Assembly (NCBI RefSeq): GCF_014131695.1
Contig: NZ_CP036346.1
Coordinates: forward strand, 1,116,001 to 1,180,000
Origin: Thomasclavelia ramosa DSM 1402
Lineage (GTDB): Bacteria; Bacillota_I; Bacilli_A; Erysipelotrichales; Coprobacillaceae
Reading direction: 5' to 3'
DNA: 64,000 nucleotides
A model generated the notes under the pieces. It was not told the origin of the DNA. It ran no database searches and saw only the letters and a list, made by a program, of their open reading frames with translations. Below are positions 8,916 to 22,316 of this stretch, piece after piece. Each line of letters starts with the position of its first letter. Positions within the stretch are counted from its first letter, which is position 1. The position numbers and the translations under genes were made by a program.

Positions 8916-10181
8916 TTACTTATTTTGTTGATTTAGTTTTTTTATATCACTGGTACGCCCGTGTTTCAAAATTCTTCGATAATTCTCAGCTAAAGCTTTT
9001 TCATAATTACTGGTCATCCATGGTACATAGAACTGTGTATTTCCTAGTTCTTTTGGAAGATACTGAATATATTCCCACAATTCTGGCCGACTATAATCAT
9101 ACTTTTCATCATCTTCTAAACCAACCGGCGTAAGACGTAAGTAAGAAGGGGTTTTTAAAGAACGTTCATTTAGTGAAGTTAATGCAGCATCAATTGCATT
9201 TTCACTAGATTTTGATTTTGGTGATAAACATAAATCGATAATTGCACTAGCAATAGGAATTCGAGCTTCTGGAAAACCGATTGTTTTAGCGGCTTGCATA
9301 GCAATTACCGTACGCATACACGCATTTGGATTGGCTAAACCAATATCTTCATAAGCAGTTGTGATAAGTCGCCGTTCTAAAGATTCAATATCTTTTGATT
9401 CAATCAGTTTAGCAAAATAATACATAGCACCATTAGGATCACTACCACGGATTGATTTTTGCAAACCACTTAATGTATCGTAGTAATTATCTTCGTCTTT
9501 ATCATAGACAACATTAGTTTTAATAGCAGCAGTTTTCAAATCAGCTTGAGTAATATGATTATTTTCACAAACAATTGTACAAATTTCTAAACAGTTATAA
9601 CCATAGCGAATATCGCCACTACATAATTTTGCAATACTATGCAATGCTTCTTTTTCAATCGTATATTTGTTGTTTAAACCATTTGGTGAAGTCATTGCCT
9701 TATTTAAACCAGCTACAATTTCATCAACAGTTAAAGGTCTAACTTCGAGAATATGACAACGAGAACGAATCGCTGGATTAATTGAATGAAATGGGTTGGC
9801 TGTAGTACATCCAGCGACTATTAATAATCCACTTTCCATGTGTGAAAGAAGATCATCTTGGCGCGCTTTATTAAGTCGATGAACTTCATCAATGATTACA
9901 AAAAGACTACCACTTAACTTAGCTTCTTCAATAATTGCATCCATTTCTTTTTTATTTCCGGTTGAAGCGTTGAAGATGCGATATGGAATGTCAAGATCAT
10001 TTGCAAGGGCCATTGCAATTGTTGTTTTGCCACAGCCGGGGCTACCGTATAAAATAATTGAAAATGGATGACTTTTTTGAACAAATTTAGTTAAAATAGC
10101 ATTTGGTCCAACTAAATGTTGTTGCCCGATTATATCTTTTAAATTTTGAGGTCGCATTCTGTTGGCAAGGGTTGATGACAT
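8916..10181 (-). CDS. rarA: Replication-associated recombination protein A (AAA+ ATPase)
   Basis: 421 residues, normal for RarA/MgsA, a clamp-loader-like ATPase that acts at stalled replication forks. Walker A GSPGCGKTT at residues 46-53, Walker B FVIIDEVHRL, sensor 1 CTTANP, and arginine-finger region IRSRC. The C-terminal tetramerisation part has GSDPNGAMYYFA, RRLITTAYEDIGLANP, and a YDYSRPELWEYIQYLP motif. AAGGAAG lies before the ATG on the minus strand. Divergent from dtd. Confidence 0.93.
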   Translation of the reverse strand: MSSTLANRMRPQNLKDIIGQQHLVGPNAILTKFVQKSHPFSIILYGSPGCGKTTIAMALANDLDIPYRIFNASTGNKKEMDAIIEEAKLSGSLFVIIDEVHRLNKARQDDLLSHMESGLLIVAGCTTANPFHSINPAIRSRCHILEVRPLTVDEIVAGLNKAMTSPNGLNNKYTIEKEALHSIAKLCSGDIRYGYNCLEICTIVCENNHITQADLKTAAIKTNVVYDKDEDNYYDTLSGLQKSIRGSDPNGAMYYFAKLIESKDIESLERRLITTAYEDIGLANPNACMRTVIAMQAAKTIGFPEARIPIASAIIDLCLSPKSKSSENAIDAALTSLNERSLKTPSYLRLTPVGLEDDEKYDYSRPELWEYIQYLPKELGNTQFYVPWMTSNYEKALAENYRRILKHGRTSDIKKLNQQNK

Positions 10182-10257
10182 ATTATCTTCCTTTCGTTTT
10201 TAAAATCAGTTATAATAATTATAACATTTTTAAAGATTGAAAGATAGGTGGATTAAA

Positions 10258-10710
10258 ATGAGATTAGTTGTACAGAAAGTTAGTCAAAGTAGTGTTAAGA
10301 TTGAAGGAGAAATTGTAGGAGCTATTGATAAAGGATATATGGTTTTAGTTGGGATAACTAATGGCGATGACGAGTTATTAGTTGAAAAGATGGTTGATAA
10401 ATTAGTGAATTTGAGAATATTTGAAGATGAAAATGATAAATTAAATCTATCTTTATTAGATGTAGGAGGAAGTGTTTTATCAATTTCACAGTTCACATTA
10501 TATGCTAATTGTAAAAAAGGACGAAGACCAAGTTTTATCGATGCTGCTAAACCAGATATTTCTAGTCCGCTTTATGATTTTTTTAATAAAAAGTTAGAAG
10601 AAAAGGGAATTAATGTGGAACGAGGAGTATTTGGAGCAATGATGGAGGTATCATTGATTAATGATGGGCCAGTGACAATTATCTTAGATAGTAATGAGTT
10701 ATTTTATTAA
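10258..10710 (+). CDS. dtd: D-aminoacyl-tRNA deacylase
   Basis: Hydrolyses D-amino acids from wrongly charged tRNAs. 150 residues from the ATG at 10258, the normal length. The upstream TTG at 10237 is not used: AGGTGG (10246-10251) is spaced 6 bases from the ATG, and MRLVVQKV is the family start. Motifs are SQFTLYANCKKGRRPSF (catalytic Thr) and the cross-subunit NDGPVT near the end. Sits just upstream of the rRNA operon, with no obvious terminator between. Confidence 0.94.
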   Translation: MRLVVQKVSQSSVKIEGEIVGAIDKGYMVLVGITNGDDELLVEKMVDKLVNLRIFEDENDKLNLSLLDVGGSVLSISQFTLYANCKKGRRPSFIDAAKPDISSPLYDFFNKKLEEKGINVERGVFGAMMEVSLINDGPVTIILDSNELFY

Positions 10711-10766
10711 CAAATTGAGTAAACTTATTGATTTTATATTTTTTTACAAAAAAAGACAAAAAAGGC

Positions 10767-10795
10767 TTTACAAGACAAAAGGGATATGGTAAATT
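10767..10795 (+). promoter_or_regulatory. rRNA operon promoter P1
   Basis: TTTACA (10767-10772), 17 bases, TAAATT (10790-10795), with TG before the -10. The interval from the dtd stop to 16S (10711-11013) holds only promoters and leader. Confidence 0.6.
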
Positions 10796-10860
10796 AAATA
10801 GGCACTCGAGGAAAGGGACGTAAGGACCGGAGAGAAAAAGCAAAAAAGTTAAAAAAAAGA

Positions 10861-10889
10861 TTGACTAAAAAGCGAAAAGAGTGTAAGAT
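10861..10889 (+). promoter_or_regulatory. rRNA operon promoter P2
   Basis: TTGACT (10861-10866), 17 bases, TAAGAT (10884-10889). Tandem rRNA promoters about 95 bases apart are usual in Firmicutes. Confidence 0.75.
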
Positions 10890-10914
10890 ATTCAAGTCGG
10901 CAAAAGAAGCTGGA

Positions 10915-10930
10915 GAGATCATTGAAAACT
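10915..10930 (+). promoter_or_regulatory. boxA-like antitermination element in the 16S leader
   Basis: A 16-base sequence containing ATTGAAAACT, repeated exactly in the 16S-23S spacer at 12635-12650. CTTTGAAAACT-type boxA elements occupy these two places in Bacillus rRNA operons and are bound by NusB/NusE. Confidence 0.6.
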
Positions 10931-11013
10931 AAACAGAATTAAGAAACACACGTCAATATCCAGAAGGATAAAAAAGAAAAAAGAGCTAAACAAACGAAGA
11001 GTTGTTTAAATAA

Positions 11014-12542
<1,529 letters not shown>

Positions 12543-12830
12543 AAGGAGAAACGCATGATCGAAGATGATGCACAAGAGAAGTGATGTTTCGAAGATACTG
12601 TTTAGTTTTGAGTGATACTCAGGTATGACTCAGAGATCATTGAAAACTGGATAATAGAAAATAAATTGCGATAGAAATAGAAAATGAGATCGAAATAGTA
12701 ATTGTTATTATTGAGGTCTTTCTAGAAAAGTCGAAAACTAAGAATTTTCATCACTAAAAAACATAAATCGAAACGGATGGATGGATTTTAGTAAATAGTT
12801 GAAAATAGTAATCAAGCAAACACCAAAATA
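12543..12830 (+). other. 16S-23S internal transcribed spacer, no tRNA
   Basis: About 290 bases. No T-loop or other tRNA signature is present. It holds the second copy of the boxA-like 16-mer and TAGTTTTGAGTGATACTC, nearly repeated (TAGTTTTGAGTGATTCTC) in the 23S-5S spacer near 15818, probably part of the rRNA processing stems. Confidence 0.85.
12635..12650 (+). promoter_or_regulatory. boxA-like element in the spacer (second copy)
   Basis: Exact copy of the 16 bases at 10915-10930, placed ahead of 23S as expected for rRNA antitermination. Confidence 0.6.
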
Positions 12831-15742
<2,912 letters not shown>

Positions 15743-15860
15743 CTAGAGAAAAAGGGTTAAGGCTTGAAACTGAAAGAAGACAAAGTGGAAGACAAAAGAC
15801 GCAAGAAAACTATTATCTAGTTTTGAGTGATTCTCGAAAGGAATTGCTTAGAAAAGAAGA

Positions 15861-15969
15861 TCTGGTAGCGATAGCATGATGGACACACCTGTTCCCATAC
15901 CGAACACAGAAGTTAAGCATCATAACGGCGAAGATAGTACCAAGGTGCGACAATAGCAAGCTGCCGGTT
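15861..15969 (+). rRNA. rrf: 5S ribosomal RNA
   Basis: CTGGTAGC near the 5' end pairs with GCTGCCGG near the 3' end (helix I). The conserved CCGAACACAGAAGTTAAGC core lies between. About 109 bases. Confidence 0.95.
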
Positions 15970-15983
15970 CTTTTTTTATTTAC

Positions 15984-16010
15984 GGATACCTCTGCGTATC
16001 CTTTTTTTAT
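15984..16010 (+). terminator. Terminator of the rRNA operon
   Basis: GGATAC, CTCTGC loop, GTATCC, then seven T; a T run also follows 5S directly. Confidence 0.85.
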
Positions 16011-16053
16011 TTTATATCCGGCTTTAATAATGAATTCTAAGATGGGAATATTT

Positions 16054-16085
16054 AGAAAAAAAGAAGGTCACTTTATTTGACCTTC
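16054..16085 (-). terminator. Terminator of ptsI
   Basis: GAAGGTCA (16063-16070) pairs with TGACCTTC (16078-16085); the A run on the plus strand before it gives the minus-strand U tract. Confidence 0.85.
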
Positions 16086-16097
16086 GATTTTTATGTT

Positions 16098-17807
16098 TTA
16101 TATTTCAACTGCTTCTTTAACTAATGCAACTACTTCTTCCATAGTTCCACAGTTAATAGCTTTAGCAGCTAATTCATTCATTTCAGATTTTTTCATTGAT
16201 CTGATTAACTTTCTTTGAGAAAGAATAGATGTAGCAGACATAGAGAATTCATCTAGTCCTAAACCGATTAGTAGTGGTGCAGCAATTGCTTCTCCAGCCA
16301 TTTCTCCACACATACCTGTCCATTTACCTTCGGCATGGGCTGAATCAATTACATGTTTAACTAAACGTAAGATTGATGGGTGGAATGGTTGATATAAATA
16401 AGAAACCCCAGATGACATTCTATCAGCAGCAAATGTGTATTGAACTAAATCGTTTGTACCAATTGAGAAGAAATCAACTTCTTTGGCAAATTGATCAGCT
16501 AACACTGCTGCAGCTGGAATTTCAATCATGATACCTACTTGTAATGTATCAGATACTTCGATTCCTTCACTAATTAATTTTTCTTTTTCTTCCATTAAGA
16601 TTCCTTTAGCTTTTCTAAATTCATCTAAAGTAGCAATCATTGGGAACATAATTCTTAAATCACCATATACTGAAGCTCTAAGTAATGCTCTTAATTGAAC
16701 TCTAAAGATGTCTTCTCTTTGGAAACATAAACGAACCGCTCTAACTCCTAAGAATGGATTCATCTCTTTAGGTAAATCAATTGCTTCGATTTCTTTATCT
16801 CCACCAATATCTAAAGTACGAACAACAGCAGGTTTTCCTTCTAATCCTTCAAGAACCTCTTTATAAACATTGAATTGTTCTTCTTCAGTTGGTAATTGAG
16901 CAGATTCCATATATAAGAATTCAGTTCTGAATAACCCAACTCCTTCACCACCATTGTCTAGTACACCTTGGATGTCTTTTGGAGATCCAATATTAGCAAC
17001 TAGTTCGACGTGATGATCATCTAGAGTAACAGATTTTTCATTTTTCATTTTCTTTAATTCTTCCTTGTATGCGATGAATGCTTCACGTTTAGCTTGATAT
17101 TCTTTAATTTCATCATCACTAGGATTAATAATTACAATACCAGCTTCACCATCTAAAACAACCATATCAGCATCATTAGTTTCATCAGTTATTGTTTTAC
17201 AAGAAACAACCGCAGGAATTTCTAATGAACGCGCCATGATTGCTGAGTGAGAAGTTCTACCACCAATATTAGTAGCAAATCCTCTAACTAAGTTTTTATT
17301 TAATTGCGCAGTATCAGATGGAGTTAAGTCATCAGCAATAATAACAACTTCTTCATCGATTAAAGCAGGATTTGGCAATGACTTACCTAGTAAGTTAGCT
17401 AATAAACGACGAGATACGTCCTTGATATCAGCCGCTCTTTCTCTAAAATAATCATCATCCATACTTTCAAACATTGCAATAAAAGTATTAGCAACTTCAT
17501 CTAGAGCAGCATCAGCGTTAATCTTTTCATTTCTGATTTTATCCTCTACTTGAGTTTTTAATTCAGGATCTTGTAATACTAATGCATGAGCATCAAATAC
17601 AGCAGCTTCTTCTGCAGATAAATTTTTAGCAGCAGCTTCCTTAATTGATTCTAATTCTTTTGCAGTTTGTGACATTGCATCGTCAAATTTTTTGATTTCT
17701 GCCTCAGCATCTTCTACTGTTACTTTTGTCACTGTTAAATCCGGCATTACTAGTTTGTATGCTTTAGCAATCGCGATACCACTAGATGCCCCAATACCTT
17801 TTATCAT
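16098..17807 (-). CDS. ptsI: PTS enzyme I (phosphoenolpyruvate-protein phosphotransferase)
   Basis: Takes phosphate from PEP and passes it to HPr, starting sugar uptake by all PTS transporters. 569 residues, normal. The N-terminal HPr-binding and swivel domain has the phosphorylated His187 in [18 protein letters not shown]. The C-terminal PEP-binding barrel has [41 protein letters not shown], and CGEMAGE with the catalytic Cys. GGAGGTG precedes the ATG. HPr (ptsH), usually the upstream neighbour, is not in the window. Divergent from nagB across 250 bases and convergent with the rRNA operon. Confidence 0.97.
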   Translation of the reverse strand: MIKGIGASSGIAIAKAYKLVMPDLTVTKVTVEDAEAEIKKFDDAMSQTAKELESIKEAAAKNLSAEEAAVFDAHALVLQDPELKTQVEDKIRNEKINADAALDEVANTFIAMFESMDDDYFRERAADIKDVSRRLLANLLGKSLPNPALIDEEVVIIADDLTPSDTAQLNKNLVRGFATNIGGRTSHSAIMARSLEIPAVVSCKTITDETNDADMVVLDGEAGIVIINPSDDEIKEYQAKREAFIAYKEELKKMKNEKSVTLDDHHVELVANIGSPKDIQGVLDNGGEGVGLFRTEFLYMESAQLPTEEEQFNVYKEVLEGLEGKPAVVRTLDIGGDKEIEAIDLPKEMNPFLGVRAVRLCFQREDIFRVQLRALLRASVYGDLRIMFPMIATLDEFRKAKGILMEEKEKLISEGIEVSDTLQVGIMIEIPAAAVLADQFAKEVDFFSIGTNDLVQYTFAADRMSSGVSYLYQPFHPSILRLVKHVIDSAHAEGKWTGMCGEMAGEAIAAPLLIGLGLDEFSMSATSILSQRKLIRSMKKSEMNELAAKAINCGTMEEVVALVKEAVEI

Positions 17808-18007
17808 ATTAAAAACACCTCCATATACATTCCTATTTTACCTTATTTTTAGCAAAAAATAAAGAAATATCGAACTGTGACTAGGTATTTTCGCGTTATG
17901 AAAAAAGGGCTTTCAAAAGGGACTTACAAATTAATAGACTTTGACAAAAAATACATGACTCGTTTTTTTCGAGTTTTGAAAAATGATTGATATTTCCGGC
18001 CTTTAAC

Positions 18008-18036
18008 TTGAAGTTTTAAGGTAAAAATAGTATCAT
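18008..18036 (+). promoter_or_regulatory. Promoter of nagB
   Basis: TTGAAG (18008-18013), 17 bases, TATCAT (18031-18036), close before GGAGGG. I saw no clear catabolite-repression site in the ptsI-nagB gap. A small dyad ACTCG/CGAGT lies near 17958-17974. Confidence 0.65.
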
Positions 18037-18055
18037 ATAAGTGGAGGGACACAAA

Positions 18056-18787
18056 ATGAAATTAATTATAGTTGAAAATTATGAAGAAGCAAGCATTGAA
18101 GCTGCAAAAGTTATGTTAGAAGTTGTTAAAAACAATCCAACTGCTAATTTGGGATTGGCTACGGGATCTACACCAATCAGAATGTATGAATTGATGATCG
18201 AAGATCACAAGAAGAACGGGACTTCTTATAAAGATATCAAATCATTTAACTTAGATGAATATTTTGGATTAGAAGCTACTCATCCACAAAGTTATCATTA
18301 TTTTATGAATAAACATTTATTCTCTGGAATTGACATTAATCCTGAAAATGTACATGTACCAAATGGTGCTGGAGATATTCAAGTAAGTTGTGATGATTAC
18401 AATAAATTATTAGCTGAAAATCCTATCGATATCCAATTGTTAGGAATTGGTTCAAATGGACATATTGGTTTTAATGAACCAGGAACTTCTTTTGATTCAG
18501 TAACTCATATGATTGAATTAAAAGAAAGTACACGTCAAGATAATGCCCGTTTATTCTTTGATGGGAAAATTGATGAAGTACCTACTCATGCGATTACTAT
18601 GGGAATTTTAAATATTTTACAAGCTAAAAAAGTATTATTAGTTGCGTGTGGTGAAAATAAAGCTCAACCAATCAAAGTATTGGTTGAAGGTGAAAAAACT
18701 ACAGACGTACCAGCAAGTGCACTTCAAGATCATAATGATGTTGTTGTAATTGTTGATAAAGCAGCTGCTAGTTTATTAACTAAATAA
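18056..18787 (+). CDS. nagB: Glucosamine-6-phosphate deaminase
   Basis: Turns glucosamine-6-phosphate into fructose-6-phosphate and ammonia. 243 residues. LGLATGSTP phosphate loop (32-40), FNLDEY with the catalytic Asp (about 64-69), and GIGSNGHIGFNEPG with the active-site His and Glu. An upstream GTG at 18041 is rejected because GGAGGG (18042-18047) positions the ATG at 18056. No nagA next to it. The secreted GH20 enzyme elsewhere in the window could supply its sugar. Confidence 0.95.
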   Translation: MKLIIVENYEEASIEAAKVMLEVVKNNPTANLGLATGSTPIRMYELMIEDHKKNGTSYKDIKSFNLDEYFGLEATHPQSYHYFMNKHLFSGIDINPENVHVPNGAGDIQVSCDDYNKLLAENPIDIQLLGIGSNGHIGFNEPGTSFDSVTHMIELKESTRQDNARLFFDGKIDEVPTHAITMGILNILQAKKVLLVACGENKAQPIKVLVEGEKTTDVPASALQDHNDVVVIVDKAAASLLTK

Positions 18788-18788
18788 T

Positions 18789-18822
18789 AAAAGGAAAGAT
18801 TTATAAATCTTTCCTTTTTTAA
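18789..18822 (+). terminator. Terminator of nagB
   Basis: AAAGGAAAGATTT pairs with AAATCTTTCCTTT around AT, followed by T. Confidence 0.85.
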
Positions 18823-18857
18823 AACCTTTTTTTTACCTTTAAAGAAATGTGTTTAAT

Positions 18858-18886
18858 TTGTTTACGTAAGATAAATAACGTATAAT
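18858..18886 (+). promoter_or_regulatory. Promoter of the dNTPase gene
   Basis: TTGTTT (18858-18863), 17 bases, TATAAT (18881-18886). The predicted start site falls at the upstream ATG (18893), which supports using the later ATG. Confidence 0.6.
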
Positions 18887-18907
18887 TATTATATGGGGGT
18901 ACTAAAT

Positions 18908-20152
18908 ATGACAAAAAATTTATTTAAAGAAGTAGCGATGAATGAAACAAATCCAAACTACTCAAAAGCAATATCAAGACTTGAACCATTGTATCAAAGA
19001 AGTAATGATCTACGTAGTGAGTTTGGTCGTGATTATACGAGAATTATCTTTTCTCAGGCATACCGACGTTTAAAACATAAGACACAGGTGTTTTTTGCAG
19101 TTAAGGATGATCATGTTTGTACACGTAGTGAACATGTTAACTTAGTTGAATCTGTAAGTTATACAATTGCAAATTACTTAGGTTTGAATACTGAATTAAC
19201 TAAAGCAATAGCAGTAGGCCATGATTTAGGACATGCCCCATTTGGTCATGGTGGTGAACGTATTATTAACGAGCTTGCTAAAATACATGGGCTCGATTCT
19301 TTTTGGCATGAGCGCAATAGTCTTCATCTCATTGATGAAATAGAAACATTAGAAGATAATGAACATCATCGCCATAATTTAAATTTGACATATGCTATTC
19401 GTGATGGAATTATTTCTCATTGTGGAGAAATGAATCAAATGAGTATTAAAAAGCGAGATGAGTATATTGATTTACAAAATTATACTAGCCCAGGACAATA
19501 CAGTCCTTATACTTGGGAAGGATGTGTTGTAAAAATGGCAGATAAGATTGCCTATTTAGCACGTGATATTGAAGACGCTTTACGTCTCAAGGTACTAAAA
19601 GAGAATAAAGTTGAAGTCTTGAAAGCTTCGCTCAATAATATTACTAGTGAATATCATTTTACAGCAATCAATAATGGAACTGTCGTTAATTATTTTATTC
19701 AAGATGTATGCAGTCATAGTAATCCAAGCGATGGAATTTCATTATCAAAAGAAGCTTTTGAAATAATGAAAACAATTATGAAGTTTAATTATCAAAATAT
19801 ATATTTAATTGATAGAGTACAAATTCATACTAATTATGTTAAATTGATTTTAAATTCTATTTTTGATTTCTTTATTAAATACGATTTAATGGCTCGAGAT
19901 AGTAATACTAATATTATTGATGAAATTTCTAAGGATAAAGATCAATTTCCCCATGCAATCAATGGATTTATCCATTGGCTTGAAAAATATAGTGTGATGA
20001 ATGGAGCAAAACGTGATTCGCTTTATCAAAATAAAGTTATTTATGATTTTATTAATGATGATAAAGCAATTATTAAAAGCATTTTAGATTATTTATCAGG
20101 AATGTCAGATGCCTATATTATTCAAATATTTAATGAGCTTATTTCATTTTAA
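18908..20152 (+). CDS. dgt: dGTPase-like HD-domain deoxynucleotide triphosphohydrolase
   Basis: 414 residues. Cleaves dNTPs to nucleoside and triphosphate; members of this family control dNTP pools. Metal ligands of the HD domain are visible: His76 in SEHVNLV, His105-Asp106 in VGHDLGHAPFGHGGE, and the distal Asp in KMADKIAYLARD. The N-terminal DYTRIIFSQAYRRLKHKTQVF block is typical of the family. Start: the ATG at 18893 overlaps the probable transcription start, while GGGGG (18895-18899) serves the ATG at 18908. Substrate preference (dGTP or others) cannot be told from sequence. Confidence 0.88.
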   Translation: MTKNLFKEVAMNETNPNYSKAISRLEPLYQRSNDLRSEFGRDYTRIIFSQAYRRLKHKTQVFFAVKDDHVCTRSEHVNLVESVSYTIANYLGLNTELTKAIAVGHDLGHAPFGHGGERIINELAKIHGLDSFWHERNSLHLIDEIETLEDNEHHRHNLNLTYAIRDGIISHCGEMNQMSIKKRDEYIDLQNYTSPGQYSPYTWEGCVVKMADKIAYLARDIEDALRLKVLKENKVEVLKASLNNITSEYHFTAINNGTVVNYFIQDVCSHSNPSDGISLSKEAFEIMKTIMKFNYQNIYLIDRVQIHTNYVKLILNSIFDFFIKYDLMARDSNTNIIDEISKDKDQFPHAINGFIHWLEKYSVMNGAKRDSLYQNKVIYDFINDDKAIIKSILDYLSGMSDAYIIQIFNELISF

Positions 20153-20188
20153 TCCATTGAAGAAATTCAATGGATTTATTATTTTTAC
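20153..20188 (+). terminator. Terminator of the dNTPase gene
   Basis: TCCATTGAA (20153-20161), GAAA loop, TTCAATGGA (20166-20174), then T-rich. Confidence 0.85.
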
Positions 20189-20241
20189 TTAAATTATTAG
20201 AATAGATGTGGTAAACTAATCATTATTAGGGAGGTTTAAAT

Positions 20242-21183
20242 ATGCCTATTAAAATACCAAATGATTTACCAGCAAGTAAAATATTAAAAGAAGAAAATAT
20301 CTTTGTGATGGATGAAAATCGTGCTTTAGCTCAACAAATTAGGCCATTGCAATTATTAATTTTAAATATTATGCCGACTAAAGTAGTAACTGAAACACAG
20401 CTTTTAAGGATGCTGTCGAATACACCACTTCAAATCGAGGTAGACTGGATTCATATGGCCAGTCATGAATCTAAAAACACACCTCAAGAACACTTATTAG
20501 CTTTTTATAAGACATTTGAGGAAATAAAAGATAATAAATATGATGGTTTGATTATTACTGGAGCACCGGTGGAAAAACTTAGGTTTGAAGATGTTGATTA
20601 CTGGTTAGAGATGGAAAAGATTTTAGAATGGTCAAAAACTCATGTATTTAGCTCATTTTTTATTTGTTGGGCTTCTCAAGCAGCATTGCATTATTTTTAT
20701 GGTATTGAGAAACATGAATTAAAAGAAAAACTGACAGGTGTTTATTTTCATCATACTAATGTTGATAAAATGAAGCGAAAGATACTTAGAGGCTTTGATT
20801 ATCAATTTTATGCTCCTCATTCACGTTATACAACAATTATGGCAGAAGATATAGCAACGATTTCTAGTCTTGATATTTTAGCTGCTAGCGATGAAGCAGG
20901 GGTTTATTTGATTGCAGAAAAAGATGGCTCACGTTTTTTTGTAACTGGTCATCCTGAGTATGATCCTGATACATTAGATAAAGAATATAATCGTGATCTG
21001 GCAATTTCTGATCAAGCTACTATGCCTAAAAATTATTATAAAAATGATGATATGCACAATGAAATTTTAGTAAAATGGCGTTCTCATGCTTATTTATTAT
21101 TTAGTAATTGGTTAAATTATTACGTTTATCAAGAAACTCCATATGATTTAAATGAGTTAGAAAGTTTAAAACTAGGTAAATAA
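20242..21183 (+). CDS. metA: Homoserine O-acetyltransferase (MetA family)
   Basis: 313 residues. Activates homoserine for methionine synthesis. Active-site Cys142 lies in FFICWASQAALHYFYGI, with the later YAPHSRYT and VTGHPEYDPDTL blocks of the family. Residue 111 is Glu (ITGAPVE). In characterised MetA enzymes Glu111 gives acetyl-CoA specificity and Gly111 succinyl-CoA specificity, so the product should be O-acetylhomoserine, despite the usual name homoserine O-succinyltransferase. That is the substrate of MetY encoded at 41.8 kb. The start follows GGGAGG. No SAM riboswitch or T-box is seen in the short upstream gap. Confidence 0.93.
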   Translation: MPIKIPNDLPASKILKEENIFVMDENRALAQQIRPLQLLILNIMPTKVVTETQLLRMLSNTPLQIEVDWIHMASHESKNTPQEHLLAFYKTFEEIKDNKYDGLIITGAPVEKLRFEDVDYWLEMEKILEWSKTHVFSSFFICWASQAALHYFYGIEKHELKEKLTGVYFHHTNVDKMKRKILRGFDYQFYAPHSRYTTIMAEDIATISSLDILAASDEAGVYLIAEKDGSRFFVTGHPEYDPDTLDKEYNRDLAISDQATMPKNYYKNDDMHNEILVKWRSHAYLLFSNWLNYYVYQETPYDLNELESLKLGK

Positions 21184-21233
21184 TGTAATATTGTATTTAC
21201 GATAAGTTTAAAAGTTGAAGAAATAAATCTTGC

Positions 21234-21335
21234 TCAAATTAAGTAAATCTTCTAAGTTGGACCAGCAAATGATATGTATCAAGAATTCTAGACACATATC
21301 ATTTTTGGTCCAATTTTTAGAATCGGTACAATTTG
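21234..21335. repeat. Nested inverted repeat after metA, containing a terminator-like hairpin
   Basis: Outer arms CTCAAATT (21234-21241) and AATTTGAG (21328-21335). Inside these, TTGGACCA plus AATGATATGT pair with ACATATCATT plus TGGTCCAA (21257-21313), followed by TTTTT. The inner hairpin would terminate metA; the outer dyad makes the whole 100 bases look like a small palindromic element. Confidence 0.6.
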
Positions 21336-21380
21336 AGTAATCAGTAAATTTATATATAATTTCTAAATAATGCAGTAGAA

Positions 21381-22142
21381 TTAAGTTTCTATTTCTTTTA
21401 AGAGTTTACTTTGAGTTTGTCTGTATCTTAGTGGTGTAAGGCCCATTGTTTTTTTGAATATTTTATCAAAATATTCAATATTATTAAAGCCACATTCAAA
21501 AGCTATATTTAGAATTGATAATTCAGTAGATAAAAGGAGTTCTATTGCCTTATCTATTTTTTTTATTTAAATATTGGCTAGGAGTCATATTTAAATATTC
21601 ATGAAATTTTTTAATTGTATATTGTTTAGAATATGGTGAGATGATAAAAATATCTTTTGTTTCTTTAATTTTATTTAAATCTTGTATTTCTAATAATAAT
21701 GATTTAAACCAATTTGGATATATATTCGTATCTTTTGATTGATGATAGATTAATTCTTTTATCATTTGATATAAGAACAATTCTATATCTTTATTTAACT
21801 CATAATAAGAATCGTTGAGATTGATATCATTATAGTAATTAATTAGTTTTCTAGATTTTTCATCAGATAAGTGTCCTATTACAGTATCATTAATTAAATG
21901 AAAACCTCCAAATATAGTCTGAACTCTATTCATAATTTTGTCAGAAAAAGCTAAATTGATATATTTTAAGGAAATATTTTCATTAATAGTAACAAGTTCA
22001 TGAAAAATATTTTTTTTCATTAAAATAATGTTATTTCATAATATGTCTGATAATGTTTTCCTACTTCAGATTTTTTTCTTTTTCGGTGTTGCCAGTGAAT
22101 ATCTTTGCTGTTATTGATGATTTCTAGACTTAGTTCTTGCAT
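21381..22142 (-). pseudogene. AraC-family regulator, broken twice
   Basis: Read on the minus strand. ATG at 22142 after AGGAGGT starts MQELSLEIINNSKDIHWQHR and runs to YYEITLF, then stops in a TAATG overlap. The next frame (start 22020) continues with FHELVTINENISLKYINLAF and the linker domain, but the cupin core that should lie between is missing, so an internal deletion is likely. It stops again at LNKKNR. Dropping one A from the run of eight A at that place restores KKIDKAIELLLSTELSI, IAFECGFNNIEYFDKIF and KKTMGLTPLRYRQ, the second helix-turn-helix, ending at 21381. The layout is ChbR-like. Divergent from the glycyl-radical gene. Confidence 0.8.
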
Positions 22143-22316
22143 AAAGCACCTCCATTATTTTTATTATATTATAATTTTGATTTAAATAAAATTAAAAATA
22201 AAGTTAGAAAAATAAGATAAAATGAATGCTTTGTTTAATAAAGTTTAAAAAGCGAATATATGTTAAGTATGATATACCTTGTTATGATACTCTTTATATG
22301 AAAAGGAGGTAGACAA

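Noticed and set aside
8903-9133. Plus-strand frame over the 3' end of rarA
   Set aside because: Antisense shadow of rarA, no ribosome site, no family resemblance.
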